Source of the DNA: Bacillota bacterium | GTDB lineage: Bacteria; Bacillota; Clostridia; Lachnospirales; Lachnospiraceae | Length of the DNA stretch: 13,017 nt | Reading direction: 5' to 3' | Assembly: GCA_023436765.1 (NCBI GenBank) | Contig: JAEZHX010000071.1 | Span: 1-13,017, forward strand | Part shown: piece after piece, positions 1 to 7,534 of the stretch | Numbering within the stretch: the stretch's first letter is position 1 | Layout of the letters: every line of letters begins with the position of its first letter | Notes under the pieces: model-generated | What the model was told of the DNA's origin: nothing | The model's input: only the letters and a program-made list of their open reading frames with translations | Databases searched by the model: none | Program-made: the position numbers and the translations under genes

Positions 1-275
1 TTGCTTCTGCTCTTCTCCAGGTTCTTAGAGAAATAACCGGAGATGAAGGACATCGCCGGCATGTGGAAGAAAAACAGAAAATAATAAATACTTTTGATCA
101 TGTCATAATCAAATATCATGGCGGTCAGGATATGACCCCAGACCACCAGAATGATTAAGAAAGCCCGCATATTATCAAAGAGGTAATCTCTGGGGGCTTC
201 TGCTGTCTTATCTGTCATGCCAGCACCCTGTCCGGCCAACCTCTCCCTCTTGATATCATCAGACATAACCGTCAT
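1..275 (-). CDS. Acyltransferase 3 family membrane protein, N-terminal part (truncated by window edge)
   Basis: Only the first 91 codons are in the window; the rest lies beyond the left edge. After a polar N-terminus of about 30 residues comes a segment with FDNMRAFLIILVVWGH (residues 33-48) and then a second membrane segment ending in FFFHMPAMSFISGYFSK (about 68-84). An Arg a few residues before a first-helix Gly-His, followed by His-Met-Pro and F-I-S-G-Y-F, is the usual opening of acyltransferase 3 membrane O-acetyltransferases (fucose 4-O-acetylase/OafA-like), which acetylate cell-surface sugars. The ATG at 275 was chosen because GAAGGAG lies about ten bases upstream; an in-frame ATG at 266 is possible. 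An out-of-frame ATG-AAA-TAA mini-ORF ends immediately before the chosen ATG. The sugar substrate cannot be told. It diverges from the permease gene. Confidence 0.75.
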   Translation of the reverse strand, partial: MTVMSDDIKRERLAGQGAGMTDKTAEAPRDYLFDNMRAFLIILVVWGHILTAMIFDYDMIKSIYYFLFFFHMPAMSFISGYFSKNLEKSRS

Positions 276-347
276 TTATTTCATGGCTCCTTCTATTTCT
301 TGTTGTATTACTTGCTCGTACAACGAAAATACTTCATTAACAAATAG

Positions 348-376
348 ATTTTAGCAAAGAAAGGCTTAACGCGCAA
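348..376 (-). promoter_or_regulatory. Predicted sigma-A promoter of the acyltransferase gene
   Basis: On the minus strand, a -35-like TTGCGC (371-376) is followed after exactly 17 bases by TAAAAT (348-353). TGC directly before the -10 gives an extended -10. Transcription would start near 341, leaving a leader of about 65 bases. The -35 is weak (3 of 6), so the call rests on the extended -10 and spacing. Confidence 0.5.
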
Positions 377-394
377 TAACAATATTTATATTGC
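373..394. promoter_or_regulatory. Near-palindromic operator candidate shared by two divergent promoters
   Basis: This 22-bp site has outer arms GCAATA (373-378) and TATTGC (389-394) and a nested pair CAATAT/ATATTG (380-385/388-393). About 18 of 22 positions agree with the reverse complement. It overlaps the -35 boxes of both the leftward acyltransferase promoter (371-376) and the rightward permease promoter (391-396), so one bound protein could block both. No regulator gene lies beside it, so the binding protein is unknown. Confidence 0.45.
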
Positions 395-419
395 TTTTCT
401 ATTACAATTGCGATAGAAT
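391..419 (+). promoter_or_regulatory. Predicted sigma-A promoter of the permease gene
   Basis: TTGCTT (391-396) and TAGAAT (414-419, 5 of 6 to consensus) are separated by 17 bases. The start would fall near 426, about 30 bases before the ATG. A clear AAGGAG ribosome binding site (443-448) lies in the short leader. Confidence 0.55.
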
Positions 420-455
420 TTCCTAGAATCTTTAAAAATACCAAGGAGCGATCTC

Positions 456-1637
456 ATGAAAGAGCAAATGCTTACGACACTTAAGAAATTACTTCATCTG
501 ATAAAAGCAGAAACTGTATTATGGATTGCCGGAGCTGCCGCTGCACTATCCATGCTATGGGTACAGCCGTCCGCCGATTACCTTTCCTACATAGATTTCC
601 GCGTTCTGGCTCTTCTGTTCTGCCTGATGGCTGTGGTCGCAGGCGCGAGTGAAATCGGTCTGTTCCTAAAGCTATCCGAAAAGCTTCTGAAGCGGTGCAG
701 GAGTACCCGATCCTTAAGTCTGATTCTGGTACTGCTATGCTTTTTTACCTCAATGTGGATCACAAACGATGTTGCCCTGATCACCTTTGTCCCCTTTGCT
801 ATTCTGCTTCTTACCATGGCGGGCCAAAGCAAATATCTTATTATCGTCATTGTACTGCAGACAATTGCAGCCAACCTTGGTAGTATGCTGACCCCGGTGG
901 GTAACCCGCAGAACCTCTATCTCTATACCTATCACAAGACACCAATCAATGATTTTATGCTGACCACCCTTCCGGTTACCCTGGTATCCCTGGGACTGCT
1001 GATAGCGTCTGTACTTCTGATCAGCAAAGAACCCCTTAACATAAAGTATCCGGAGACAGATGCCTCCGGAAAGAATCTCAAGCTTCATGCTTCAGAAACA
1101 AACCATGCTAAGAAAAGGAATGCAATGCTTCTAGGCGTACTCTATGGGTGCCTGTTTTTGATCTGCCTGCTCTGTGTAGTCAGGCTCGTCGATTACCGCA
1201 TCACCTTGTCCTCTGTCCTTCTGGTAATCTTAGTTTTTGACCGAAGGATCTTAAAAAAGGTAGATTATTGCCTACTGCTGACCTTTATATGCTTCTTTAT
1301 CTTTGTTGGAAATGTCGGCAATATCTCTGCCGCCAGGGACTTCCTGGCAGGGTTATTGGAGGGTAAGGAGCTGGCTGTCTCCGTTTTAGTCAGCCAGGTA
1401 ATCAGTAATGTTCCGGCTGCCGTACTTCTCTCCTCCTTTACGGGGAATGCCAAGGCTCTCGTTCTCGGTACGAACCTGGGTGGACTCGGAACCCTGGTGG
1501 CCTCATTGGCAAGCTTGATTTCTTATAAGTTCTACTGTCGTACGGAGGGTGCAAAGCCGCTCAAATACCTCGGTGTGTTTACGATTTATAACCTACTGTT
1601 CCTGGCGTTCCTTTATGGGTTTATTTTGTTGTTTTAA
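456..1637 (+). CDS. ArsB/NhaD/SLC13-like anion or ion permease
   Basis: This 393-residue, very hydrophobic protein has about ten to eleven predicted membrane segments (roughly 20-36, 47-64, 88-120, 126-150, 168-190, 222-244, 248-262, 270-290, 305-327, 335-357, 370-392) and a hydrophilic cytoplasmic-type loop at about 192-222. Two re-entrant-like signatures of the ion transporter superfamily are visible. In the first half these are ITNDVALITFVPF (102-114) and NLGSMLTPVGNPQN (140-153). In the second half they are ISNVPAAVLL (316-325) and LGTNLGGLGTLVASLAS (337-353). This paired arrangement is typical of ArsB, NhaD, citrate and SLC13 permeases. The substrate cannot be read from sequence; it could be a carboxylate, sulfate, arsenite or Na+/H+. 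There is no arsR or arsA neighbour, so arsenite is not favoured. The ATG follows CCAAGGAG at good spacing. The gene stands alone and converges on the GH94 gene. Confidence 0.8.
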   Translation: MKEQMLTTLKKLLHLIKAETVLWIAGAAAALSMLWVQPSADYLSYIDFRVLALLFCLMAVVAGASEIGLFLKLSEKLLKRCRSTRSLSLILVLLCFFTSMWITNDVALITFVPFAILLLTMAGQSKYLIIVIVLQTIAANLGSMLTPVGNPQNLYLYTYHKTPINDFMLTTLPVTLVSLGLLIASVLLISKEPLNIKYPETDASGKNLKLHASETNHAKKRNAMLLGVLYGCLFLICLLCVVRLVDYRITLSSVLLVILVFDRRILKKVDYCLLLTFICFFIFVGNVGNISAARDFLAGLLEGKELAVSVLVSQVISNVPAAVLLSSFTGNAKALVLGTNLGGLGTLVASLASLISYKFYCRTEGAKPLKYLGVFTIYNLLFLAFLYGFILLF

Positions 1638-1670
1638 AGCTTCAGCTGTGCATTCTGCAGTATCCGTAAA

Positions 1671-1716
1671 AATGAGAGCTTATTCTGAAACTCCAGCTTC
1701 AGGATAAGCTCTCATT
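1671..1716 (-). terminator. Strong hairpin terminator of the GH8-GH94 operon, probably bidirectional
   Basis: Two 19-base arms (1671-1689 and 1698-1716) pair throughout, with one G-T wobble, around an 8-base loop. On the minus strand the stem is followed directly by a run of Ts (complement of the As at 1668-1672), as expected for an intrinsic terminator ending the leftward operon. It also lies about 35 bases after the permease stop. On the plus strand the tail is TTATACT, a poorer T-tract, so rightward termination is less certain. Confidence 0.8.
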
Positions 1717-1774
1717 ATACTCAGTGATATAGTTATCTCATATGCTATGTAAGAAGCAAGGCACCGGTGCTTAT

Positions 1775-4180
1775 TTACATCACCAACAGAATGTCATTCG
1801 TATCCTTCATCAGCTCTTCCGGCAGGTAATTCCTCTCCAGCTTTACGCCGTTCACATAGAATTCCTTAAAGCCATTCTCTGCACCGGACTCGTTTACTAC
1901 CTTAATTAGGAGCTTCTTACCGCGGAAGGTCTTCTCAATCTGGAATTCCTTCCAGTCACTCGGGATGCTCGGTGCGATCAGCAAACCATTCAGGTCGGGT
2001 CTCATTCCGAGGATACCTTCCACGCAGCCAACCATCACGGTGGAGGCAGTACCGGTCAGCCAGTGGACATTGGCACGTCCCTCGTAAGGGGAATCAACGC
2101 TTTCCACAAACTGTCCATGGGCATAGGGCTCCAGTACTCGGATCTCGGCCTGGTCATTCATGGCCGCAGGACTTGACTCTGTGAAATATTCAAATGCACG
2201 GTTTCCATGACCCATCAGAGCCTCAGCAAGAATGATCCAACCCTGGGTCTGTGAGAAGATACTGGCATTTTCCTTCGTGGAGGGATTATAAAGGATTGCT
2301 AATGCCCCCTGAAAGGCATGGTCCACATAGGCTGGTGCCATCACTCTGCACCCGTATTTGGTATTCAGCTCTCTATTTACGCTCTCCAGGGCTTTCTCAG
2401 CCTGATCCTTCGTTGCCAATCCGCTGATGACTGCCCAGGACTGGGGATTCAGCCACATGCTGGCCTCCGGATCCTTCCTGGCGCCGATGACCTGCCCGTC
2501 CTCCTTGAAGCCTCGGATGAAGCGGTCTTCGTCCCAGCAGTTCTGATTGATCGTATCCTTTAGCTCTGTCTGTACCTGATCCAGATATGCCAAATATTCG
2601 GTATCCTTCTTATCCTCTGCAATATTACGAAGCACCGACATCGCATAATACAGCTGTAAAGCTACAAAGGTGGACTCACCCTTCTTGCCGAGCCTTAAGC
2701 AGTCGTTCCAGTCCGCATGAAGACCCGCAGGCATTCCATGACTGCTTCTGCGTTCCATGGAGAAATTGATTGCTCTCTTTAGGTGGTCGTAAACCGTACC
2801 CTCATCCTTGTTCGCATAAGGGATGACCTCATCCAGGAACTCCTTCTCACCGGTCTCTGCCATATATTTATATACGGTTGGGAACAACCATAGGGCATCG
2901 TCCGCACGATAGGCAGGATGTCCGGTTGCCTGCACATAGGAAGCATCATCCGGGGTATCCTCATGACCGGCATTATGGTCAAACTTCACCAATGGCAAAC
3001 CGCCGCCGTTATCCACCTGAGCGGACAGCATGAAGCGGATCTTCTCCTTTGCCATAGCGGGATCCAGATGTATGATTCCCTGGATATCCTGTACCGTATC
3101 CCTGTAGCCGTAACCGTTGCGGAGTCCTGCATACATGAAGGAGGCTGCCCTGGACCAGATAAAGGTAATAAAGCACTGGTAGGCATTCCAGGTATTCAAC
3201 ATTGCATTAAAGCTTTCACTCGGGGTCTTGATCTGGAAATTACTGAGCTTACCATGCCAGTAATTGATCAGCTCGTTCATCTCCCTGTCAATGATCTTCA
3301 GATCAGAATAATGTTTCAGGAGCTCTGCTGATTCCTTATCCGTCTTCTGGCCCAGCAGAAATACAAATTCTCTGCTCTCTCCCGGCTGCAGTGTCATCTT
3401 CGTATGAAGTGCTCCGCAGGCGTTCTGGTTATAGTTGAGAACATTATCACAGCTGCCACGTTCTACTGCAATCGGATTCCCATAGCTTCTGTAGCTGCCG
3501 ATAAAGGAGGACTTACTTCCGTTATAGGAGGTAATCTCCGCTCCAGTCATCCCAAAGAAACGCTCCCTGTGGTTGGTCCCATCCGACAGTCTGCCTTCGT
3601 TTTCATTGATGGTTTGAAGAATTTTATTCCCCAGGAAATAGGTCTTCGTAATGAACAGCGTGTACTGAAGATTCACCTGATCATTCTCATAATTGCTCTC
3701 ATTTGTAAACTCCACAAAACCAAACGCGGAGATATTCCTCACACGGTCGCTGGTATTCTTAACCGTAACCTTCCAGACCTCATGGGTCTTATCCAGCGGC
3801 ACATAGTAAAGCACCTCAGAGGAGATGTCCTTATACTGTGCCTTCAGCTTCGTATAAGCAGTGCCATGATGGCAGGCACTCTGATAGTAATCCTTCCCCT
3901 CACCGAGAGGCTTTCCTACCGGCTGCCAGGAGGCTGACCAGTAATCCTTCTCGTCATCATCCCTCAGATAGACATAACGTCCGGGTTTGTCCTCCTGATT
4001 GAAGATATAACGGGTAATTCTGCCGTTCGCTCCGCTCTTAACGAAGCTGTAACCGCCGGCATTGTTCGAGATGATTGCTCCGTACTCCGGTGACCCCAGA
4101 TAATTCGCCCAGGGTGCCGGGGTATCCGGTCTGGTTACTACATACTCCTTGTTCTTCTCATCAAAATATCCGTATTTCAT
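1775..4180 (-). CDS. GH94 inverting disaccharide phosphorylase (cellobiose/chitobiose phosphorylase family, specificity unknown)
   Basis: The protein has 801 residues, the usual length for a single-unit GH94 enzyme. These use inorganic phosphate to split a beta-linked disaccharide into a sugar 1-phosphate and a free sugar. The opening MKYGYFDEKNKEYVVTRP and later blocks (YLRDDDEKDYWSASWQP at 71-87, WSRAASF at 342-348, GYGYRDTVQD at 356-365, ADWNDCL at 489-495, HWLTGTAS at 706-713) read like N,N'-diacetylchitobiose and cellobiose phosphorylases. Asp493 matches the general acid. Two oddities by eye: His488 where RADWND is usual, and Gln644 in FSQTQGW where a phosphate-contacting His is usual. 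No signal peptide, so it is cytoplasmic. The start at 4180 is set by AAGGAGAGG just upstream; an in-frame upstream ATG lacks this. It is the second gene after the GH8 gene (97-base gap). I infer a hemicellulose-related substrate, perhaps xylobiose; cellobiose, laminaribiose or chitobiose cannot be excluded. Confidence 0.9.
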   Translation of the reverse strand: MKYGYFDEKNKEYVVTRPDTPAPWANYLGSPEYGAIISNNAGGYSFVKSGANGRITRYIFNQEDKPGRYVYLRDDDEKDYWSASWQPVGKPLGEGKDYYQSACHHGTAYTKLKAQYKDISSEVLYYVPLDKTHEVWKVTVKNTSDRVRNISAFGFVEFTNESNYENDQVNLQYTLFITKTYFLGNKILQTINENEGRLSDGTNHRERFFGMTGAEITSYNGSKSSFIGSYRSYGNPIAVERGSCDNVLNYNQNACGALHTKMTLQPGESREFVFLLGQKTDKESAELLKHYSDLKIIDREMNELINYWHGKLSNFQIKTPSESFNAMLNTWNAYQCFITFIWSRAASFMYAGLRNGYGYRDTVQDIQGIIHLDPAMAKEKIRFMLSAQVDNGGGLPLVKFDHNAGHEDTPDDASYVQATGHPAYRADDALWLFPTVYKYMAETGEKEFLDEVIPYANKDEGTVYDHLKRAINFSMERRSSHGMPAGLHADWNDCLRLGKKGESTFVALQLYYAMSVLRNIAEDKKDTEYLAYLDQVQTELKDTINQNCWDEDRFIRGFKEDGQVIGARKDPEASMWLNPQSWAVISGLATKDQAEKALESVNRELNTKYGCRVMAPAYVDHAFQGALAILYNPSTKENASIFSQTQGWIILAEALMGHGNRAFEYFTESSPAAMNDQAEIRVLEPYAHGQFVESVDSPYEGRANVHWLTGTASTVMVGCVEGILGMRPDLNGLLIAPSIPSDWKEFQIEKTFRGKKLLIKVVNESGAENGFKEFYVNGVKLERNYLPEELMKDTNDILLVM

Positions 4181-4277
4181 ATAACCTCTCCTTTTAATTA
4201 TTCTTATTGTAGCGACTGAACTCCTATGTACTTTACTCCCCATATCACTCAGCACATCCTTCAGTACATCCCTCTCT

Positions 4278-5411
4278 TTATCTCCAAATCTTATAATTGC
4301 CGCTTAATGCCAGTAAAGCAAACAGATAGAGGCAGTTATCATAATATCTTCTGTCACCCTTCCTCAGAGGTGTATTCCAGAACAGCTCCACACATTCTTT
4401 CTTATAGGGTGTATCACCGGCTGCCAGGGATGCTTCTGCATTCGTCGCTATAATCGCTATCGGATGAAGCGCCTTCTCCTCGATGATGGTTCCGTCAAGT
4501 TCATAAACCATATCAATTCTACCCTTCACGGTCTCACAGAAAAATCTCTGAATCTTATCCGCATTCTCCCTCACCCACTCATCTGCCGCAAACCAGGCAT
4601 AATCAAGGCCAAGGTTGGCAGGAACTCTGTAGGCATCGCTGTAATATCTATCCCGATGGTCCTTCTTAAAAGGCTTTCCGTCATAATAGGAATATTCCGG
4701 GGCCAGTCCCGTAACAGGATGACAGGTTGTCTTAAGATATTCCCTGCTGGCCTTCGCCGCCTCCTTCCAGAACTCCCTGTCCTCCTCGTTAGCCCAGAGT
4801 GCAAATAGTTCATAGAAATGGGGTAAATGATAAGAAGGATCCGTAAAATTACAATTGGGGATGAATTTGATCAGCTTATTACTGGGTTCCCACATTGGGT
4901 CCCCGGGTGCACCATTCTCACCCTTATGCACGCATGCATGAAGGATTGCTCTGGCTTCTCTGGAATAATTATAAATTCCTTCGCCATCCCCCCAGCGGTT
5001 TGATGCAAAGAACAATGCCATAGCAAAATATTCCTCACCATCCGGTGCAGGCCCATAGGAATTCTTCTTTCCATTCGGCTGAACGGACCAGGCAAAATAT
5101 CCGCTGTTATCTCCCTTGTCCATCCACATGAAGGTTTTAGAGAATTTCCAAAGCTTATCGAATTCCTTCTTCCAATTCCTCTGAACGCACATCATCATGC
5201 CATAGGACATTCCCTCGGTCCTGGCATCATGGTTACCGGTATCCTCAAAATATGCCATATCATCTCCAACCTCATGATAGAACCGCTCTTCCTCCGGTCC
5301 GTAGAAGATGGTCTGATACGCATCCTCCAGCCTCTGCTCGATCTCCTGTTCAGCAAATCCGTATTCCTTGAACAGATTCCGGTATTCCCCTGTGTAATAT
5401 GCACCCTTCAT
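4278..5411 (-). CDS. GH8 reducing-end xylose-releasing exo-oligoxylanase (Rex-like)
   Basis: The 377-residue protein lacks a signal peptide and so should act in the cytoplasm. Compared from memory with the Bacillus halodurans Rex enzyme (EC 3.2.1.156), key acidic residues line up with a constant offset of four. These are Glu66 in DARTEGMSYG (proton donor), Asp124 in PAPDGEEYF, and Asp259 in YYSDAYRVPANLGLDYAW (catalytic base). DKGDNSGYFAW (98-108) and ATNAEASLAAGD (322-333) also fit the (alpha/alpha)6 barrel of GH8. Rex enzymes remove xylose from the reducing end of xylo-oligosaccharides with three or more units and do not cut xylobiose. A GH8 cellulase or chitosanase is possible, but those are usually secreted. 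The start follows GGAAGGAG. It is the promoter-proximal gene of a two-gene operon with the GH94 phosphorylase. Confidence 0.85.
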   Translation of the reverse strand: MKGAYYTGEYRNLFKEYGFAEQEIEQRLEDAYQTIFYGPEEERFYHEVGDDMAYFEDTGNHDARTEGMSYGMMMCVQRNWKKEFDKLWKFSKTFMWMDKGDNSGYFAWSVQPNGKKNSYGPAPDGEEYFAMALFFASNRWGDGEGIYNYSREARAILHACVHKGENGAPGDPMWEPSNKLIKFIPNCNFTDPSYHLPHFYELFALWANEEDREFWKEAAKASREYLKTTCHPVTGLAPEYSYYDGKPFKKDHRDRYYSDAYRVPANLGLDYAWFAADEWVRENADKIQRFFCETVKGRIDMVYELDGTIIEEKALHPIAIIATNAEASLAAGDTPYKKECVELFWNTPLRKGDRRYYDNCLYLFALLALSGNYKIWR

Positions 5412-5431
5412 AAATTTCTCCTTCCGTAGCT

Positions 5432-5451
5432 TTCAATTATCTATCATTGAA
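5432..5451. promoter_or_regulatory. Palindrome at the GH8 operon start site (operator candidate)
   Basis: TTCAAT (5432-5437) and ATTGAA (5446-5451) form perfect 6-bp arms around 8 bases. The site lies at the predicted transcription start, from about +1 to +20, a classic repressor position. Its sequence does not resemble the xylB operator candidate, so another regulator, or none, may act here. Confidence 0.35.
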
Positions 5452-5457
5452 CCTCTT

Positions 5458-5486
5458 ATTTTAGAATGATAAATTAGCCGTTACAA
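5458..5486 (-). promoter_or_regulatory. Predicted sigma-A promoter of the GH8-GH94 operon
   Basis: On the minus strand, TTGTAA (5481-5486, 4 of 6) is followed after 17 bases by TAAAAT (5458-5463, 5 of 6). The predicted start near 5451 gives a 40-base leader. It lies in the 125-base gap after the Hsp33 stop, so the carbohydrate genes can be transcribed separately from hslO. Confidence 0.55.
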
Positions 5487-5536
5487 TGGGATTCCTTATA
5501 TAATTTTTGTAATATCTGTTATTCTTCTGACTCCTC

Positions 5537-6418
5537 CTATCTTACCGCCTTCCTCAGGAAGCCCTTCAGTTCATCGACAGTAAAATGGTAATGTTGGTTA
5601 CAGAAATGACAATTCACCTCAATTGGTTCGTTGTCCTCAATCATTTCCGTGATTTCCTTCTGCCCTATGGAAATCACTGCTTTTTCCACCCGTTCCTTAC
5701 TGCAGTTGCATTCAAAGGAAGCTGGCAGCTGATCCAGAAGCTCCAGCCCGAGATCTCCTAGGATATGGGTTAGAATCATCTCAGGGGTCATCTCCTGATC
5801 CAGTAGCCCGGTGATTCCATCCAGCTCTCCGATCCTCTTCTCCAGCTTAGAGATCACTGCATCCTCTGCAAAGGGCATTAACTGGATGATAAAGCCTCCC
5901 GCACGCCTTACTGTATTATCCTTATTCATTAATACTCCAAGAGCAACACTGGAGGGAACCTGTTCACTGGTTGCATAATAATAGGTCAGATCCTCTGCAA
6001 TTTCACCGGAAACCAGGTGGGTCTGTCCCACATAGGGCTCCTTCAACCCAAGATCCCTGATTACAGTCAGTATTCCGGCTCCTAAGGCACCTCCGACATC
6101 CAGCTTACCCCTCGCATTCGCAGGCAACAGTACCTCGGGTTGATAAGGATAACCCTTCACATGCCCCTTGGCATCCGCTGTTACCGTAATTCCGCCGATC
6201 GGTCCGTTCCCCTTGATCTGGAGTGTCAGGATATCCGTATCGCCCTTCATCATGCTTCCCATCATGGCTCCTGCTGTCAGCAATCTTCCCAAGGCCGCGG
6301 TTGCTACCGGGCTAGTACCATGTATCTGTCTTGCGTGCTCCACCAGTTCCCTTGTTGTTGCAGCAAATGCCCTGATCTGGTTGTCTGCTGCACTTGCCCT
6401 GATAATATAATCCGTCAT
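5537..6418 (-). CDS. hslO: Hsp33 redox-regulated molecular chaperone
   Basis: The 293 residues match the usual Hsp33 length. The cytoplasmic protein is a holdase: oxidation of a four-cysteine zinc centre releases zinc, unfolds the linker and exposes the binding surface, protecting proteins during oxidative and heat stress. The N-terminal domain shows typical stretches such as SPVATAALGRLLTAGAMMG (36-54) and QIKGNGPIGGITVTADAKG (67-85). The C-terminal zinc motif is intact: Cys237-X-Cys239, then Cys270-X2-Cys273. The start has a good AAAGGAG upstream. It is followed by the GH8 operon, which has its own promoter, so the neighbourhood suggests no shared function. For a probable anaerobe it is a plausible oxygen-stress protein. 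Confidence 0.97.
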   Translation of the reverse strand: MTDYIIRASAADNQIRAFAATTRELVEHARQIHGTSPVATAALGRLLTAGAMMGSMMKGDTDILTLQIKGNGPIGGITVTADAKGHVKGYPYQPEVLLPANARGKLDVGGALGAGILTVIRDLGLKEPYVGQTHLVSGEIAEDLTYYYATSEQVPSSVALGVLMNKDNTVRRAGGFIIQLMPFAEDAVISKLEKRIGELDGITGLLDQEMTPEMILTHILGDLGLELLDQLPASFECNCSKERVEKAVISIGQKEITEMIEDNEPIEVNCHFCNQHYHFTVDELKGFLRKAVR

Positions 6419-6490
6419 AGCTGCTCCTTTAATGTTTTATTGTCCAAGCTTTTACCGTTTCCGGCAAATCTTTCTTCTTCATTATCTGCG

Positions 6491-6496
6491 ATTATA
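6491..6496 (-). promoter_or_regulatory. Possible -10 box for hslO
   Basis: A perfect TATAAT on the minus strand lies about 73 bases upstream of the hslO ATG. I find no convincing -35 at 16-18 bases (the hexamer at 17 is GTATGG), so it may be weak or activator-dependent. The rest of the 216-base gap to the methyltransferase stop shows no hairpin terminator, so read-through from the methyltransferase gene into hslO is possible. Confidence 0.3.
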
Positions 6497-6634
6497 ATCT
6501 AAATATACTTATTCCATACTGACTCATTGACCTCTGGATCAATATGCCTGAATGCTGCCAATACAAAGAATCCACGCTATTCATCAAATTTTCGCCGATC
6601 ATTCGGTACAATTGTCTTCAGACTGGTATGCGAA

Positions 6635-7426
6635 TCATCCCTGCTGATACAATTTATTCGGTTGATATTGCTCCTTTGCCAGTATATAGATCCGTTCGCT
6701 GTCTTTCCTGGGCTTGTCCTCCGAGAGCTCATGGTAGGCAGCTACCCATTCCATCCCTGCCTCAGTGAGCAGTCTGCGTATCGTATCGACAGAATAAGCC
6801 CGCCTTACATGGGTCTCCTCCAACTTATCATATAGGATTCGGCCCTCCCGGGACTTCTGAGGAACAAAAAGAGTCAGATTCACCTCATTGATCATCTCCT
6901 CCGGATAGAAGCTGTTCTCCCAGATGAAGCTTCCTTCCTCGCGGTTCATCGCAAAGGTGGTATCCCCCAGGACTTCCTCATAAGCATGAGGGGTGTCCAT
7001 ATCAAAGATGAATAATCCGCCGGGGTCCAGGTAATTGTTCACCAGCCGGAAGACCTTTATTAAATCCTCCTCTTCCAGCAGATAGTTCATACTGTCACAG
7101 ACACAGATAACGGCTGCCACTGTTCCGTATAATTCAAACTCTCTCATATCCTGACACAGATACAGGATCCCGTCCTCCTTGCCCTCACTTAACTCCCTGG
7201 CAATGGCCAGCATCTCCTCCGAGGTATCGAGGCCGATCATATCGTAGCCCTTCCCTGCCATACTGCGGGTCATGTTTCCTGTCCCACAGCCCAGCTCCAG
7301 GACCAGACCGCTCTTTATCCCGTGTTTCTTTAATAGTTCAGTGATATAATCCGCCCAATCCCCATAGGAGATATGATCCATCAGGATATCATAAACTTTC
7401 GCAAAATCAGTTGTGTATGGCTGCAT
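6635..7426 (-). CDS. Class I SAM-dependent methyltransferase (substrate unknown)
   Basis: This 263-residue cytoplasmic protein has a Rossmann-type methyltransferase core. Motif I is LVLELGCGTGN (41-51), which binds the methionine part of S-adenosylmethionine. The acidic residue that holds the ribose is Asp67 in MIGLDTS, and DMREF (93-97) contacts the adenine. VICVCDSMNYL (107-117) is the motif IV region and LDPGGLFIFDMDT (133-145) is motif V/VI. The C-terminal third (about 150-235) carries beta-strand-rich inserts seen in small-molecule methyltransferases of the methyltransf_25/11 type. The acceptor cannot be predicted. The start at 7426 is set by GGAAAGGAGC eight bases upstream; the frame continues upstream but without a ribosome binding site. 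It lies between hslO and xylB with its own predicted promoter. Confidence 0.88.
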   Translation of the reverse strand: MQPYTTDFAKVYDILMDHISYGDWADYITELLKKHGIKSGLVLELGCGTGNMTRSMAGKGYDMIGLDTSEEMLAIARELSEGKEDGILYLCQDMREFELYGTVAAVICVCDSMNYLLEEEDLIKVFRLVNNYLDPGGLFIFDMDTPHAYEEVLGDTTFAMNREEGSFIWENSFYPEEMINEVNLTLFVPQKSREGRILYDKLEETHVRRAYSVDTIRRLLTEAGMEWVAAYHELSEDKPRKDSERIYILAKEQYQPNKLYQQG

Positions 7427-7505
7427 AGTGGCAGCTCCTTTCCTATCCGTATCATATGATTTATTGTCTGTTAACAATACCGTTTCTACTATACTATTAC
7501 GGATA

Positions 7506-7534
7506 ATTTTAGCATACATAAATATGGTAATCAA
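7506..7534 (-). promoter_or_regulatory. Predicted extended -10 promoter of the methyltransferase gene
   Basis: On the minus strand, TTGATT (7529-7534) is followed after 17 bases by TAAAAT (7506-7511), with TGC directly before the -10. The start would be near 7499, giving a leader of about 73 bases. Confidence 0.55.

Noticed and set aside
276..284. Three-base-step mini-ORF ATG-AAA-TAA before the acyltransferase start
   Set aside because: It sits only two bases from the ribosome binding site and encodes two residues; a regulatory role is possible but there is no support for it.
1671..1716. Miniature transposable element
   Set aside because: A single 46-bp hairpin with a T-run on the minus strand between convergent genes is better explained as a terminator; no target duplication is visible.
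2918..3937. Plus-strand open frames of 137 and 177 codons
   Set aside because: They lie antisense inside the GH94 gene, show no recognisable protein features and lack plausible ribosome binding sites.
4181..4255. N-terminal extension of the GH94 reading frame by 25 codons
   Set aside because: The family starts with MKYGYFD, and the strong AAGGAGAGG site lies directly before the inner ATG at 4180.
7427..7534. Longer methyltransferase start at 7534
   Set aside because: The added residues cross the predicted promoter and inverted repeat, and only the ATG at 7426 has a good ribosome binding site.
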